DNA from: PCRC01 sp040384665
GTDB lineage: Bacteria; Pseudomonadota; Gammaproteobacteria; Burkholderiales; Burkholderiaceae_C
Direction: 5' to 3'
Length of the DNA: 49,939 bases
Assembly (NCBI GenBank): GCA_040384665.1
Contig: JAZKIY010000021.1
Coordinates: 1 to 49,939, forward strand
This document shows positions 41,002 through 48,637 of the stretch, piece by piece (position 1 is the stretch's first letter; each line of letters opens with the position of its first letter). Below the pieces are notes generated by a model. The model was not told the DNA's origin. It did no database searches and saw only the letters and a list, made by a program, of their open reading frames with translations. Position numbers and translations under genes: made by a program.

Positions 41002-42363
41002 ATGCGCTGGTCCAATGTCCCGAAAATGCTCGTCAGCCTGGCCGTGGCGCTGTTTGCCGCCGTGTCGCTGATGGCCATCAACGAGATTGCCCACCAGCAG
41101 TCCACCGAGGCGCTGGACGACCTGCGCGAGGCCCAACTGGTGCGGTTGCGGGTGAACCAGATCATCCGCTACGTGCTGGACGCAGAAACCGGCCAGCGTG
41201 GTTTCCTGCTCACCGGCAGCCCGCGTTACCTGGAACCCTACGACCGTGCCGTGGTGAACGTGGGCAAGACGCTGGCGCAACTGCGCGAATTTGCCGTCCC
41301 CAGCCAGGAACAAAGCGAGACCGTCGCGCTGCTGACCACCGCCGTGTCACGCAAACTGGCCGAAATGCAATTGACCGTGACGATGCGCAAAGAGGGCAAA
41401 GACGATGCCTGGCGCTTTGTGCTGACCACCGACGTGGGCGTGGAACAGATGGAAAGCATCCGCACGCTGGCCGATGCGATGTACGAGACCAGCCTGAAAA
41501 AGACCTCCAGTGCCTACGCCAAGATCGCCCAGTCGCTGCAGCTCGCCCGCATTGGCATTGCGGTGGTTTCCGTCATTGGATTGCTTGCTTTTTACCTCTA
41601 TTTGCGCCAGAAAAAAACGCTGGAAAACGAACGCAAACGCCAGCAGGCCCGGCTGCAGGCGGAACACGACCGGCTGGAAGAGCTGGTGGAGAAGCGCACC
41701 ACCACGCTGGGCGAACTGGCCACCCATTTGCAACAGGTGCGGGAAGACGAGCGCGGTTACCTGGCCCGTGAACTGCACGACGAGTTGGGCGCCATCCTGA
41801 CCGCCGCCAAACTCGATGTGGCCCGCCTGAAGGGCAAGCTGGGCGCCATGTCGCCCGACGTTGTTGAGCGTGTCAAACACCTGGTGGACACGCTCAACAA
41901 CGGCATCGCGCTCAAGCGGCGCATCATCGAAGACCTGCGCCCGTCGTCGCTGTCAAACCTCGGCCTGGGCCCGGCCCTGGAAATCCTGACCCGCGAATTT
42001 GCCGAACGTTCTGGCCTGACCATCACCACCCAGTTTGACGAGATCGAGCTGGACGAATCGCGCCAGCTCACCGTCTACAGGCTGATACAAGAGGCGCTGA
42101 CCAACGTGGCGAAATACGCCGAAGCCCGCAACGTCGAGGTGCTGGTGCTGCGCCGCGAGAACCACATGACGGTGTCGGTCAAAGACGACGGCATCGGTTT
42201 CGACACCAAAACCGTCAAGGCCAGTGGCTACGGCCTGGCCGGCATGCGCCACCGCGTGCTCGCCGCCGGTGGGCGCCTGTACGTGCAAGCCAGCCTTGGC
42301 GAAGGCGCCAGAATCTCGGCCGCGTTGCCCATGGGCGAACGGGGCGCCATTCCGGCCGGCTGA
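41002..42363 (+). CDS. Orphan NarX-type histidine kinase with CHASE3 domain
   Basis: A 453-residue membrane sensor kinase. First helix at 8-27, a CHASE3-type periplasmic domain about 30-180 (VLDAETGQRGFLLTGSPRYLEPY is typical), second helix about 184-201, coiled coil to 240, then a HisKA_3 dimerisation domain with phospho-His at about 259 in LARELHDELGAILTAAKLD, and an ATPase domain (LIQEALTNVAKYAEA, DDGIGFD, GYGLAGMRHR). This class pairs with LuxR-type response regulators; none is adjacent. The regulator at 3877 is a conceivable but unproven partner. Its stop is 19 bp from the dif-like site. Confidence 0.88.
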   Translation: MRWSNVPKMLVSLAVALFAAVSLMAINEIAHQQSTEALDDLREAQLVRLRVNQIIRYVLDAETGQRGFLLTGSPRYLEPYDRAVVNVGKTLAQLREFAVPSQEQSETVALLTTAVSRKLAEMQLTVTMRKEGKDDAWRFVLTTDVGVEQMESIRTLADAMYETSLKKTSSAYAKIAQSLQLARIGIAVVSVIGLLAFYLYLRQKKTLENERKRQQARLQAEHDRLEELVEKRTTTLGELATHLQQVREDERGYLARELHDELGAILTAAKLDVARLKGKLGAMSPDVVERVKHLVDTLNNGIALKRRIIEDLRPSSLSNLGLGPALEILTREFAERSGLTITTQFDEIELDESRQLTVYRLIQEALTNVAKYAEARNVEVLVLRRENHMTVSVKDDGIGFDTKTVKASGYGLAGMRHRVLAAGGRLYVQASLGEGARISAALPMGERGAIPAG

Positions 42364-42371
42364 TGGCCTTT

Positions 42372-42399
42372 TTGCAATCTTAACTTAACATAATATACA
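42372..42399 (+). promoter_or_regulatory. Promoter-like hexamers overlapping the dif-like core
   Basis: TTGCAA at 42372-42377 and TATACA at 42394-42399 with a 16 bp spacer, ending in the central hexamer of the dif-like site. It would drive the activation-factor-like gene starting at 42458. Sequence resemblance only. Confidence 0.4.
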
Positions 42400-42410
42400 T
42401 CGTATTAACT
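42383..42410. other. dif-like XerC/XerD recombination site, with one degenerate arm
   Basis: On the plus strand: ACTTAACATAA (arm), TATACA (centre), TCGTATTAACT (arm). The complement reads TTATGTTAAGT for the XerD-side arm, differing in one base from the E. coli dif XerD arm TTATGTTAAAT, and the centre TGTATA is identical. The XerC-side arm matches poorly. It lies between the kinase stop and a gene resembling Xer recombination activation factors, the arrangement of a mobile element integrated at dif (a hybrid attachment site). It could instead be a diverged chromosomal dif. Confidence 0.6.
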
Positions 42411-42457
42411 ACACTAGGCAGTCCAAGGCTCGCAGAAATGCCCTGCAAACCCGCGCC

Positions 42458-43069
42458 ATGCTTAGCTCTCGCTTCAAAATACTGGTGCTCGATTCGGGCC
42501 TGTCGGTGGACGCTGTTGCGAACGAACTTCACGTCACGCCGCGAACCGTCTATGCATGGCTTTCAGGGAAAACGACCATCCCGTATGCGGCCTATCGGCT
42601 GCTCCGCATACTGGCCCGGTTCGAGTTTCCAGACCCGAAATGGCGTGGCTGGCACATGCATTCGGGCAAGCTCTGGACGCCTGAGGGCCACGGGTTCGAG
42701 CCCGGCGACTCCTCGTGGTGGTCGTTGCTGGTGCGTCAGGCACGGTGTTTCCGGGCGGCCTACCAGCGCAGCGGCGACCTTGAGCGGGCCATCATGGAAC
42801 TGGGCGCAACCGCCAGGACACCGATCAGTCAAGCGGTAATGCCGGCTGCAGGCATGGCGCCGGACGCACCGGGCGAGCCAGCGACGCACGGTGCGGCCGC
42901 GCCAGCGGCCGCTAATTTATTCCTAGCTCACTTTAGACCGTTAGATGGTCAAAAGGCCCCTGTTTCATTGGTAAAACGCCCTTCACGAGGGTCGGCGGGG
43001 ATTCATGTAAAAAACCGCAGAAACAAGCTTAAGTCCCTGTCCCCGTTGACTTTTTTGACTCTCGCTTGA
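42458..43069 (+). CDS. VC1465/DUF3653-like protein, possible Xer recombination activation factor
   Basis: A 203-residue frame. Residues 1-120 contain a helix-turn-helix (DAVANELHVTPRTVYAWLSGKTTIP) followed by RLLRILARFEFPDPKWRGWHMHSGKLWTPEGHGFEPGD, resembling the small proteins named Xer recombination activation factors or VC1465/DUF3653 proteins of phages and Xer-exploiting elements. From about 130 the sequence is low complexity and then basic, coded by AT-richer DNA, and overlaps the convergent kfrA-like gene by 41 bp; the genuine C-terminus may have been altered. It starts 47 bp from the dif-like site. The family assignment is from memory of motifs, not a search. Confidence 0.55.
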   Translation: MLSSRFKILVLDSGLSVDAVANELHVTPRTVYAWLSGKTTIPYAAYRLLRILARFEFPDPKWRGWHMHSGKLWTPEGHGFEPGDSSWWSLLVRQARCFRAAYQRSGDLERAIMELGATARTPISQAVMPAAGMAPDAPGEPATHGAAAPAAANLFLAHFRPLDGQKAPVSLVKRPSRGSAGIHVKNRRNKLKSLSPLTFLTLA

Positions 43070-44129
43070 CTGATCGATGGGCCACTTCATCCGGGTTTTT
43101 CGCCGCCAACCCAGGACCAGGTGCCGTCGCACTGAATCGCTCCAGCATGCTGGCCACGACCTGCTCTTGCGCCGTGACGGATGACCTGGCCGTCGCCAGT
43201 GCCAGCTCCAGCTGCTGCTTCGCAGTGAGCAGTCCATCGACCTTGGCCTGCAACTGCTCGTTCGTGGTGCTGAGCTGCTGGATGGCCGCATCCTGCTCTA
43301 CCAGGCGCCGCCCCAACTCCTCGGTGCGCCTTTGTGCAAACCCCAGCTCATCCTTGAGCGGCCGCAGGCCCCGCATCTCTTCCTGGGCTTGATGCAGATC
43401 GCCTTGGGCGCGCGACAAGTCACCCAGCAGGCGCGCGTTGTCCTGCAGGGCGTGGACGGCCTCCTGCTGCTTGGTGGCCAAGGTCTCGTTCACGGTGCGC
43501 ACCTCGGCCTGCAGGTACTGCACCTGCTGCTCATGCTTGCGCTGGTCCTCGTCGCGCTGCTCCTTGCTGGATTGCCGGAAATGCTCCAGCGCCTGGCGCG
43601 CATGCTGGTGCTTTTCTTCCAGGGATTGGCGATGGCGTTCTTCGGCCACGAGGCGCTCCTGCAGGTCGACCACCTGCTGGGCGAGCTGCGTGCATTCGAG
43701 GGTCTTGCGGCTCAGCGCTTCGCTGGTTTTGCCGTGAGCGGTCTTTTCCTCGGCCAGCGCCCGTTGGGTTTGCTCCAGCTGCTGGCGGGTGGCCTGCGCC
43801 TCGGTTTTCAGGGCCGCGGCAACTTGCTGGTGCTGCGTGAGCTGCTCGGCGTGCCGGGCCTGCGCCGCAGTGACCCGCTCCTCGGCTTCCTCGTTGACGC
43901 GGGCGGCCAGGCGGACCACCAGGTCCTGGATCGCCTCGCTGACGGCCACCCGGCTGCCGGTGGCCGGCCCTTCCTCTTCCTCGATCTCCTTCAAGTAACG
44001 GTGGATCGTGGTTTTGGAGCCGGTACCCAGCTCTTCGCGCACCGCATCGATGGACGGATTGCGCCCGGTGGCCAGCAATTTATCGCGTGCGCGCAGCACT
44101 TCGGATTTGTAGATCCCGGCTCTGGCCAT
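43029..44129 (-). CDS. KfrA-like coiled-coil DNA-binding protein
   Basis: A 366-residue protein. The N-terminus (MARAGIYKSEVLRARDKLLATGRNPSIDAVREELGTGSKTTIHRYLKEI, about 1-49) is a KfrA-type DNA-binding helix-turn-helix, and the remaining ~300 residues are a nearly continuous coiled coil (QQTRALAEEKTAH- and EERHRQSLEEKHQHARQAL-like heptads). KfrA is a plasmid-stability and segregation-linked repressor; related proteins also occur on integrative elements. Start has AGAGGTGAG upstream. It probably represses itself through the repeat just upstream. Confidence 0.8.
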   Translation of the reverse strand: MARAGIYKSEVLRARDKLLATGRNPSIDAVREELGTGSKTTIHRYLKEIEEEEGPATGSRVAVSEAIQDLVVRLAARVNEEAEERVTAAQARHAEQLTQHQQVAAALKTEAQATRQQLEQTQRALAEEKTAHGKTSEALSRKTLECTQLAQQVVDLQERLVAEERHRQSLEEKHQHARQALEHFRQSSKEQRDEDQRKHEQQVQYLQAEVRTVNETLATKQQEAVHALQDNARLLGDLSRAQGDLHQAQEEMRGLRPLKDELGFAQRRTEELGRRLVEQDAAIQQLSTTNEQLQAKVDGLLTAKQQLELALATARSSVTAQEQVVASMLERFSATAPGPGLAAKNPDEVAHRSVKRESKKSTGTGT

Positions 44130-44155
44130 GGCTCACCTCTTTATTTCGTACCGAA

Positions 44156-44178
44156 GTATGTACCATGATATTACATAC
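44156..44178. promoter_or_regulatory. Inverted repeat upstream of the kfrA-like gene
   Basis: GTATGTA and TACATAC, 9 bp apart, about 27-49 bp before the start codon, with a partial direct repeat GTACC at 44149-44153 and 44160-44164. Likely operator for autoregulation, as KfrA proteins repress their own genes. The rest of 44130-44388 (about 260 bp) holds no gene that I recognise. Confidence 0.5.
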
Positions 44179-44388
44179 TATTTTTTAGGTCAATGAGTTG
44201 GAGTTTTCTATCAAACTAACACTGGGTAATGGTAGATTATCCAATGTGATGCTGGTTTGGGGGTCGATTTAGATGTGGCGCGGGTAAGGCGTAACGCGAT
44301 CAGACCTGCTGCTGCGCCGCGGAAACTCACCCCGTCGCGTTCGCGCACAACAACGCTGTAACCGCACGCATGGGGGCACGGCTGCTAG

Positions 44389-45699
44389 CAGCCTGCTGAA
44401 ATACCAAGGGCTGAACCCGGGTTGGCGTCACTGGAATCGTGATGTCGGTGCCTTGGTCGTTCGTGAGGGTCTGAATATGCGTTTGGACCTCGATTTAACC
44501 CGCGCAAACGCTGTTTTGCACCCTTTGTGCGCTCATCGCGCGCCCTGCAGACGGACCTGTCCCAGTGAACGCATGCGCACGAGGTTGTAGGCAGCCATGT
44601 TCAGCACGAACAGCTGAGCGACCTTCTTGATCCCGCGCACCATCACTTGACGGACTTGACCGATCGTCTTGGCCCATCCGAAGCCTTGCTCGATGCGTTT
44701 GCGACATTGCATCGACGCGCCATAGCCTGCTGTCTGGGCAATCTCATCGGGCACCGCCGAGCGCCGCCCTGATTTGTTCTGCGCCACGTGCGGTGCAACC
44801 TTGAGTCGGTGCAACTCACCGACAAACTCCGCCGCGTCGTACCCCTTGTCTGCGCCCAGGGTGATGGCCACTTCTGGATTGGTCTGCCGCACGTCATTGA
44901 TCATCTCCTTGGCCGCTACGCGCTCGGCATAACCATCGGCCTGCGTGCCCATGGCATTGACGATCAGGCCGTTGCGGTTCTCCATGAGCGTGTGCCCCAT
45001 GAAGCGCATTTCGCTGGCAGTCTTGCCCTTGCGGTACAGCCGGCTGTCAGGATCGCTCTTGGATTCGTGGGTGTCGTTGCTGCGCGGGTGGCCGCGGAAG
45101 TCGCTGCCACCGCTGCCACCTCCATCGCCGTCCTTGGGCACAAAGCTCTTGTGGCTGGCCCAGGCCTGGATCAGCGTGCCGTCCACGCTGAAGTGTTCTT
45201 TGGACAACCAGTTCCTGCGCTGGGCCTGCGCGAGCACCTGGTTGAAGAACGCTACCACCGCGTCGTGCTCTATCAGCCGCTGGCGGTTCTTGCTGAACAC
45301 CGTAGGCACCCAGACGCTGTCTTCCATCGAAAGCCCAATGAACCAGCGAAACAGCAGGTTGTATTGCACCTGCTCCATCAGCAAGCGCTCCGAGCGAACC
45401 GAGTACAGAACCTGCAGCAGCATCGCGCGCAGCAGCTTCTGCGGCGCGATGCTGGGACGCCCGCCCTTGCTGGCGTCTTCATACATGCCTGCAAACAGAT
45501 CTTCGAGCTCGACGAGTGCGTCGTTGACCATCGCGCGAATGGCTCGCAGCGGGTGCGTCGCCGGCACGAAGTCATCGAGTTTCTTGATGCTGAACAGGCT
45601 TTCGGTGAAGGTGTCGGATCCGCGCATGCCGCATTGTCCTGCCTACGCCTTCGTCTGGATCAAGTCACGGGGCTTGCGTCGAAGTATTTCAGCAGCCTG
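44389..45699 (-). mobile_element. Complete IS5-family insertion sequence with CTAG target duplication
   Basis: A 1311 bp element. Ends CAGCCTGCTGAAATAC (44389-44404) and, reading inward from the right end, CAGGCTGCTGAAATAC: 16 bp inverted repeats with one mismatch. Flanked by CTAG at 44385-44388 and 45700-45703, a 4 bp YTAR target duplication as expected for the IS5 group. Encodes one intact transposase. The region 44389-44532 is the noncoding end. Intact ends suggest recent activity. Confidence 0.88.
44533..45627 (-). CDS. IS5-family transposase
   Basis: A 364-residue DDE transposase, uninterrupted. N-terminal DUF772-like region (RAMLLQVLYSVRSERLLMEQVQYNLLFRWF) and DDE residues D149 (HFSVDGTLI), D260 (TLGADKGYD) and E313 in RKRIEQGFGWAK, the YREK-type signature of the IS5 family. 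No frameshift, so probably functional. Confidence 0.92.
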   Translation of the reverse strand: MRGSDTFTESLFSIKKLDDFVPATHPLRAIRAMVNDALVELEDLFAGMYEDASKGGRPSIAPQKLLRAMLLQVLYSVRSERLLMEQVQYNLLFRWFIGLSMEDSVWVPTVFSKNRQRLIEHDAVVAFFNQVLAQAQRRNWLSKEHFSVDGTLIQAWASHKSFVPKDGDGGGSGGSDFRGHPRSNDTHESKSDPDSRLYRKGKTASEMRFMGHTLMENRNGLIVNAMGTQADGYAERVAAKEMINDVRQTNPEVAITLGADKGYDAAEFVGELHRLKVAPHVAQNKSGRRSAVPDEIAQTAGYGASMQCRKRIEQGFGWAKTIGQVRQVMVRGIKKVAQLFVLNMAAYNLVRMRSLGQVRLQGAR

Positions 45700-45764
45700 C
45701 TAGGTGGGAAAGTACGAAGCCATTTCCTCATTGCCCACCGAGGAATCGGCCAATCCGGCGCATC

Positions 45765-46499
45765 TCAAGCGGACCCTGGCCTATCAGAAGATTTCGTCCT
45801 CGCCACCGTCCCCGTCTTGCCGGACGCAACCGGACGAATGCCGTGGGCCAGCAGCCCGATGAAAATGTCGGCAACCTCATCGCCACGCAGGCGACCTTCT
45901 GCGTGGAACCACTGGGAAATCCCGCCGACGGCCCCCATGAACCAGAACACCGCCAGCTTGGCATCGCACGGCGCGATGGACCCGTCTCGAACGCCATCCT
46001 CGAACACCTGGCGCAACTCCAGATCGAACTTGCGGCGCCTCGCGGTGATCTTCTTCTGATCCGCCGCCGTCATCGCCGAGAAGTCGTGGAGGATGGCGGG
46101 GGCCCCCATTTCGTCGGTCAGCAGTGAGATGTAGTTCTTGATGAAGGTCGCGATGCGTTCATACCCCGTTGTTTCCGAGGCAATGGCATCTTTCAGGACC
46201 TGGTCTCCGAGCCTCATCGACAGCTCGTGGCACTCGTAGATCAGTTCCTGCTTGTTCTTGAAGTAATAGTAGAGCGCAGGCTTCGTGACGTTGAGCGCGG
46301 CGGCAATTTCGTCCAGGGACACGTTCTTGTACCCGTGGCGGCCGAACGTGCGAGACGCCTCCGCAATGACCGCCTGCTTCTTGAGTTGGTATTGCTCGTC
46401 CGCGCCGCCGACCGCGTTGTTCCACTTCACTCCCTTGGCCAGGCGTTTGGCCGGGCCACGGGGTCGCGGCTTCGGCTTGGCGTCGATTTGCGTGCTCAT
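45765..46499 (-). CDS. TetR-family transcriptional regulator
   Basis: A 244-residue repressor-type protein. After a basic, proline-rich N-terminus the helix-turn-helix is at about 45-90 (VIAEASRTFGRHGYKNVSLDEIAAALNVTKPALYYYFKNKQELIYE); the remainder is a helical ligand-binding domain (FIKNYISLLTDEMGAPAILHDF). It lies downstream of the acyl-CoA dehydrogenase on the same strand and probably regulates that catabolic cluster through an acyl-CoA ligand. Confidence 0.88.
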   Translation of the reverse strand: MSTQIDAKPKPRPRGPAKRLAKGVKWNNAVGGADEQYQLKKQAVIAEASRTFGRHGYKNVSLDEIAAALNVTKPALYYYFKNKQELIYECHELSMRLGDQVLKDAIASETTGYERIATFIKNYISLLTDEMGAPAILHDFSAMTAADQKKITARRRKFDLELRQVFEDGVRDGSIAPCDAKLAVFWFMGAVGGISQWFHAEGRLRGDEVADIFIGLLAHGIRPVASGKTGTVARTKSSDRPGSA

Positions 46500-46593
46500 T
46501 CTTGCAGTGTCCTGTGCGCGTTTGCCCGGAGAAGGGCTGAGTTTCGATGATATCGGACAGGCAAAATCACAGAGCTAAGCGTCCGAGCGTGCG

Positions 46594-47745
46594 TCAACCC
46601 GCCAGTATCTGCCGGGCGATGATCAGCCGTTGAATGTGGCTGGTCCCCTCGTAGATCTTCGTCACCCGCACGTCGCGGTAGTAGCGCTCGACAGGGAAAT
46701 CGTTCACGTACCCATAGCCACCGTGCACCTGAAGCGCAGCGGAACAGACCTTCTCCGCCATTTCACTGGCGAACAACTTGGCCATCGCGGCCTCTTTGAT
46801 GGACGGAAGCTTCGCATCCGTCAAACGCGCCGCATACAACATGAACTGGCGCGCCACGTCAATCTGCGTGGCCATGTCCGCCAGGTCAAAGCTGATGGCC
46901 TGTAATTCGGCGATCGGTTTTCCGTAGGCCTCACGCTCCTTCGCGTACCGGATCGCGGCTTCCAGGGCAGCGCGGGCAATGCCAATGGACAGCGCTGCGA
47001 TCGCGATACGGCCGTCGGACAGCAACGAGAGGGCCTTGCCATAACCGCGCCCTTCCTCGCCAATCATGTTCTTCGCCGGCACACGCAAGTTGTCCAGCTG
47101 AATCTGGGCGGTGTGCGCCGTGTGCTGGCCCAGCTTGTTTTCGATTCGAAGGCATTCGTAGCCCGGGTCCTTCGGGTCCGCGATGAACAAGCTGAAGCGG
47201 TCGCGAGCGCCCGGTGCTCCCGTGGCGGCGACCACCAGGGCAAAGCCGGCCTCGCTGCCGTTGGAGATCCACTGCTTGCTTCCATTGAGCACATAGCTGT
47301 CACCATCGCGCTTGGCCGTGGTGCGGATGGCTGCAGTGTCGGAACCGGCATGCGGCTCCGACAACAGAAAAGCCCCAATGCGTTGGGCGCTGGCCAACTC
47401 GGGCAGGTACAACTGCATCTGCTCCTCGGTGCCAAACGATCGGAGCACGTGCGCGGACGAGTTGTGCACATGCATCAGGGTCGCAAAACCACCGTCCGCC
47501 GCGGCGAACTCCTCGATCGCCAGACAGTACTCCACGAACGACAGCCCGGCGCCGCCATAGGCCTGTGGCGCCAGCATCCCCATGAAGCCAACCTCGGCCA
47601 CAGCGCGGATTTCATCGTAGGGCCAGGCGCTGCTGCGGTCACGTTCCGCCGCAGTGCTGGCCACCACTTCGCTGGCCACGCGACGGGCCGACTCCCGGAT
47701 CATCACTTCCTGTTCGCTCAAAAATGCATTGGAAACGCTCGTCAT
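46594..47745 (-). CDS. Acyl-CoA dehydrogenase
   Basis: A 383-residue FAD-dependent enzyme forming trans-2-enoyl-CoA. Signature 1, AFLLSEPHAGSDTAA, and ISNGSEAGFALV are in the middle domain; the C-terminal part has QVHGGYGYVNDFPVERYYRDVRVTKIYEGTSHIQRLIIARQIL, whose Glu of YEGTS is the catalytic base. Substrate unknown. Together with the transporter genes upstream and TetR it suggests uptake and degradation of an amino-acid or short aromatic or branched acid. Preceded by AGGA. Confidence 0.93.
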   Translation of the reverse strand: MTSVSNAFLSEQEVMIRESARRVASEVVASTAAERDRSSAWPYDEIRAVAEVGFMGMLAPQAYGGAGLSFVEYCLAIEEFAAADGGFATLMHVHNSSAHVLRSFGTEEQMQLYLPELASAQRIGAFLLSEPHAGSDTAAIRTTAKRDGDSYVLNGSKQWISNGSEAGFALVVAATGAPGARDRFSLFIADPKDPGYECLRIENKLGQHTAHTAQIQLDNLRVPAKNMIGEEGRGYGKALSLLSDGRIAIAALSIGIARAALEAAIRYAKEREAYGKPIAELQAISFDLADMATQIDVARQFMLYAARLTDAKLPSIKEAAMAKLFASEMAEKVCSAALQVHGGYGYVNDFPVERYYRDVRVTKIYEGTSHIQRLIIARQILAG

Positions 47746-47788
47746 CGCTCATCCTTGAATGTTGTCGATCCTGCGGGGCACGTGCCCA

Positions 47789-48577
47789 TCAGCCCAGCCA
47801 CCGCTTTCGGCGGCGGTAATGTTTCATGTCCCTGAAGCTCTTGCGCTCACCGTCCACCGTCAGACCCAAATAGAACTCGCGCACGTCCTCGTTGCTCTTG
47901 AGGTTGACCGATGGGCCTTCGAGCACGACCCGGCCGCTTTCCATCACGTAGCCGTAGTCGGCCAGCTCCAGCGCGACGCGCGTGTTCTGCTCGACGATCA
48001 GCAGTGTCAGGCCACTGGCCTTGAGTTCAGACAGCAAGCCATAGACCTCTTCCACCATAAGCGGCGCCAAGCCGAGCGAGGGTTCATCGATCATGACCAG
48101 CTTCGGTCTGGCCATGAGAGCACGCCCGATCACCAGCAACTGCTGCTCACCCCCGGACAGATAGCCCGCGGTACGGTTGCGCAATGCGGCGAGCCGCTTG
48201 ATACGGCCGTACACCTCGTCAAGCAGTTCCTTGGCATCGCGCCCATTGCCCATGTGCCCGCCGACCACCAGGTTTTGTTCCACCGTCATGTGGCGCAGAA
48301 CCTTGCGACCTTCCATGACGTGTACCAGCCCCCTCTGGACCTGGGCGGCCGGATTTCCCCCCGCGATGTCGACACCATCAAAGGTGATGGCGCCTGCCGT
48401 CACGCGACCGTCTTCGGTCTTGATCAGGTTCGAAATGGCCTTCAGCGTGGTGCTCTTTCCAGCACCGTTCGCGCCCAGCAAGGTCACGCACTGCCCAGCA
48501 GGCACTTTGGCTGAAATGCCTTTTACAGCGAGAATGACATCGCTGTACAACACCTCAACGTTGTTCAGTTCAAGCAC
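47789..48577 (-). CDS. livF: Branched-chain amino-acid-type ABC transporter ATPase LivF-like
   Basis: A 262-residue ABC ATPase. Walker A LLGANGAGKSTTLKAIS, ABC signature YLSGGEQQLLVIGRAL, Walker B KLVMIDEPSLGLAP and the H-loop-like VEQNTR. LivF-type. Start is GTG 48577, preceded by GGAGA, so that the protein begins at the usual LELNNVEVLY; a GTG at 48625 is in frame but lacks a ribosome site. The C-terminal MKHYRRRKRWLG is an unusual basic extension. The permease (LivH, LivM) and LivG genes are not in the window and presumably lie to the right. Confidence 0.9.
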   Translation of the reverse strand: MLELNNVEVLYSDVILAVKGISAKVPAGQCVTLLGANGAGKSTTLKAISNLIKTEDGRVTAGAITFDGVDIAGGNPAAQVQRGLVHVMEGRKVLRHMTVEQNLVVGGHMGNGRDAKELLDEVYGRIKRLAALRNRTAGYLSGGEQQLLVIGRALMARPKLVMIDEPSLGLAPLMVEEVYGLLSELKASGLTLLIVEQNTRVALELADYGYVMESGRVVLEGPSVNLKSNEDVREFYLGLTVDGERKSFRDMKHYRRRKRWLG

Positions 48578-48637
48578 AAGTGTCTCCGGTTGGGTTGGCG
48601 TGGATCCCGAACGAACCGTATCCACGCCGGGTTGCAG

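Noticed and set aside
42951..43010. tRNA-like stretch (CATTGGTAAAAC, CCCTTCACGAGGG, GGGGATTCA)
   Set aside because: D-loop-like and anticodon-stem-like pieces are seen but no acceptor stem pairs and no CCA follows; best explained as chance or an old remnant.
44156..44178. Second dif-like site
   Set aside because: AT-rich inverted repeat resembles an operator; it lacks the TTATGTTAA arm and spacing of dif.
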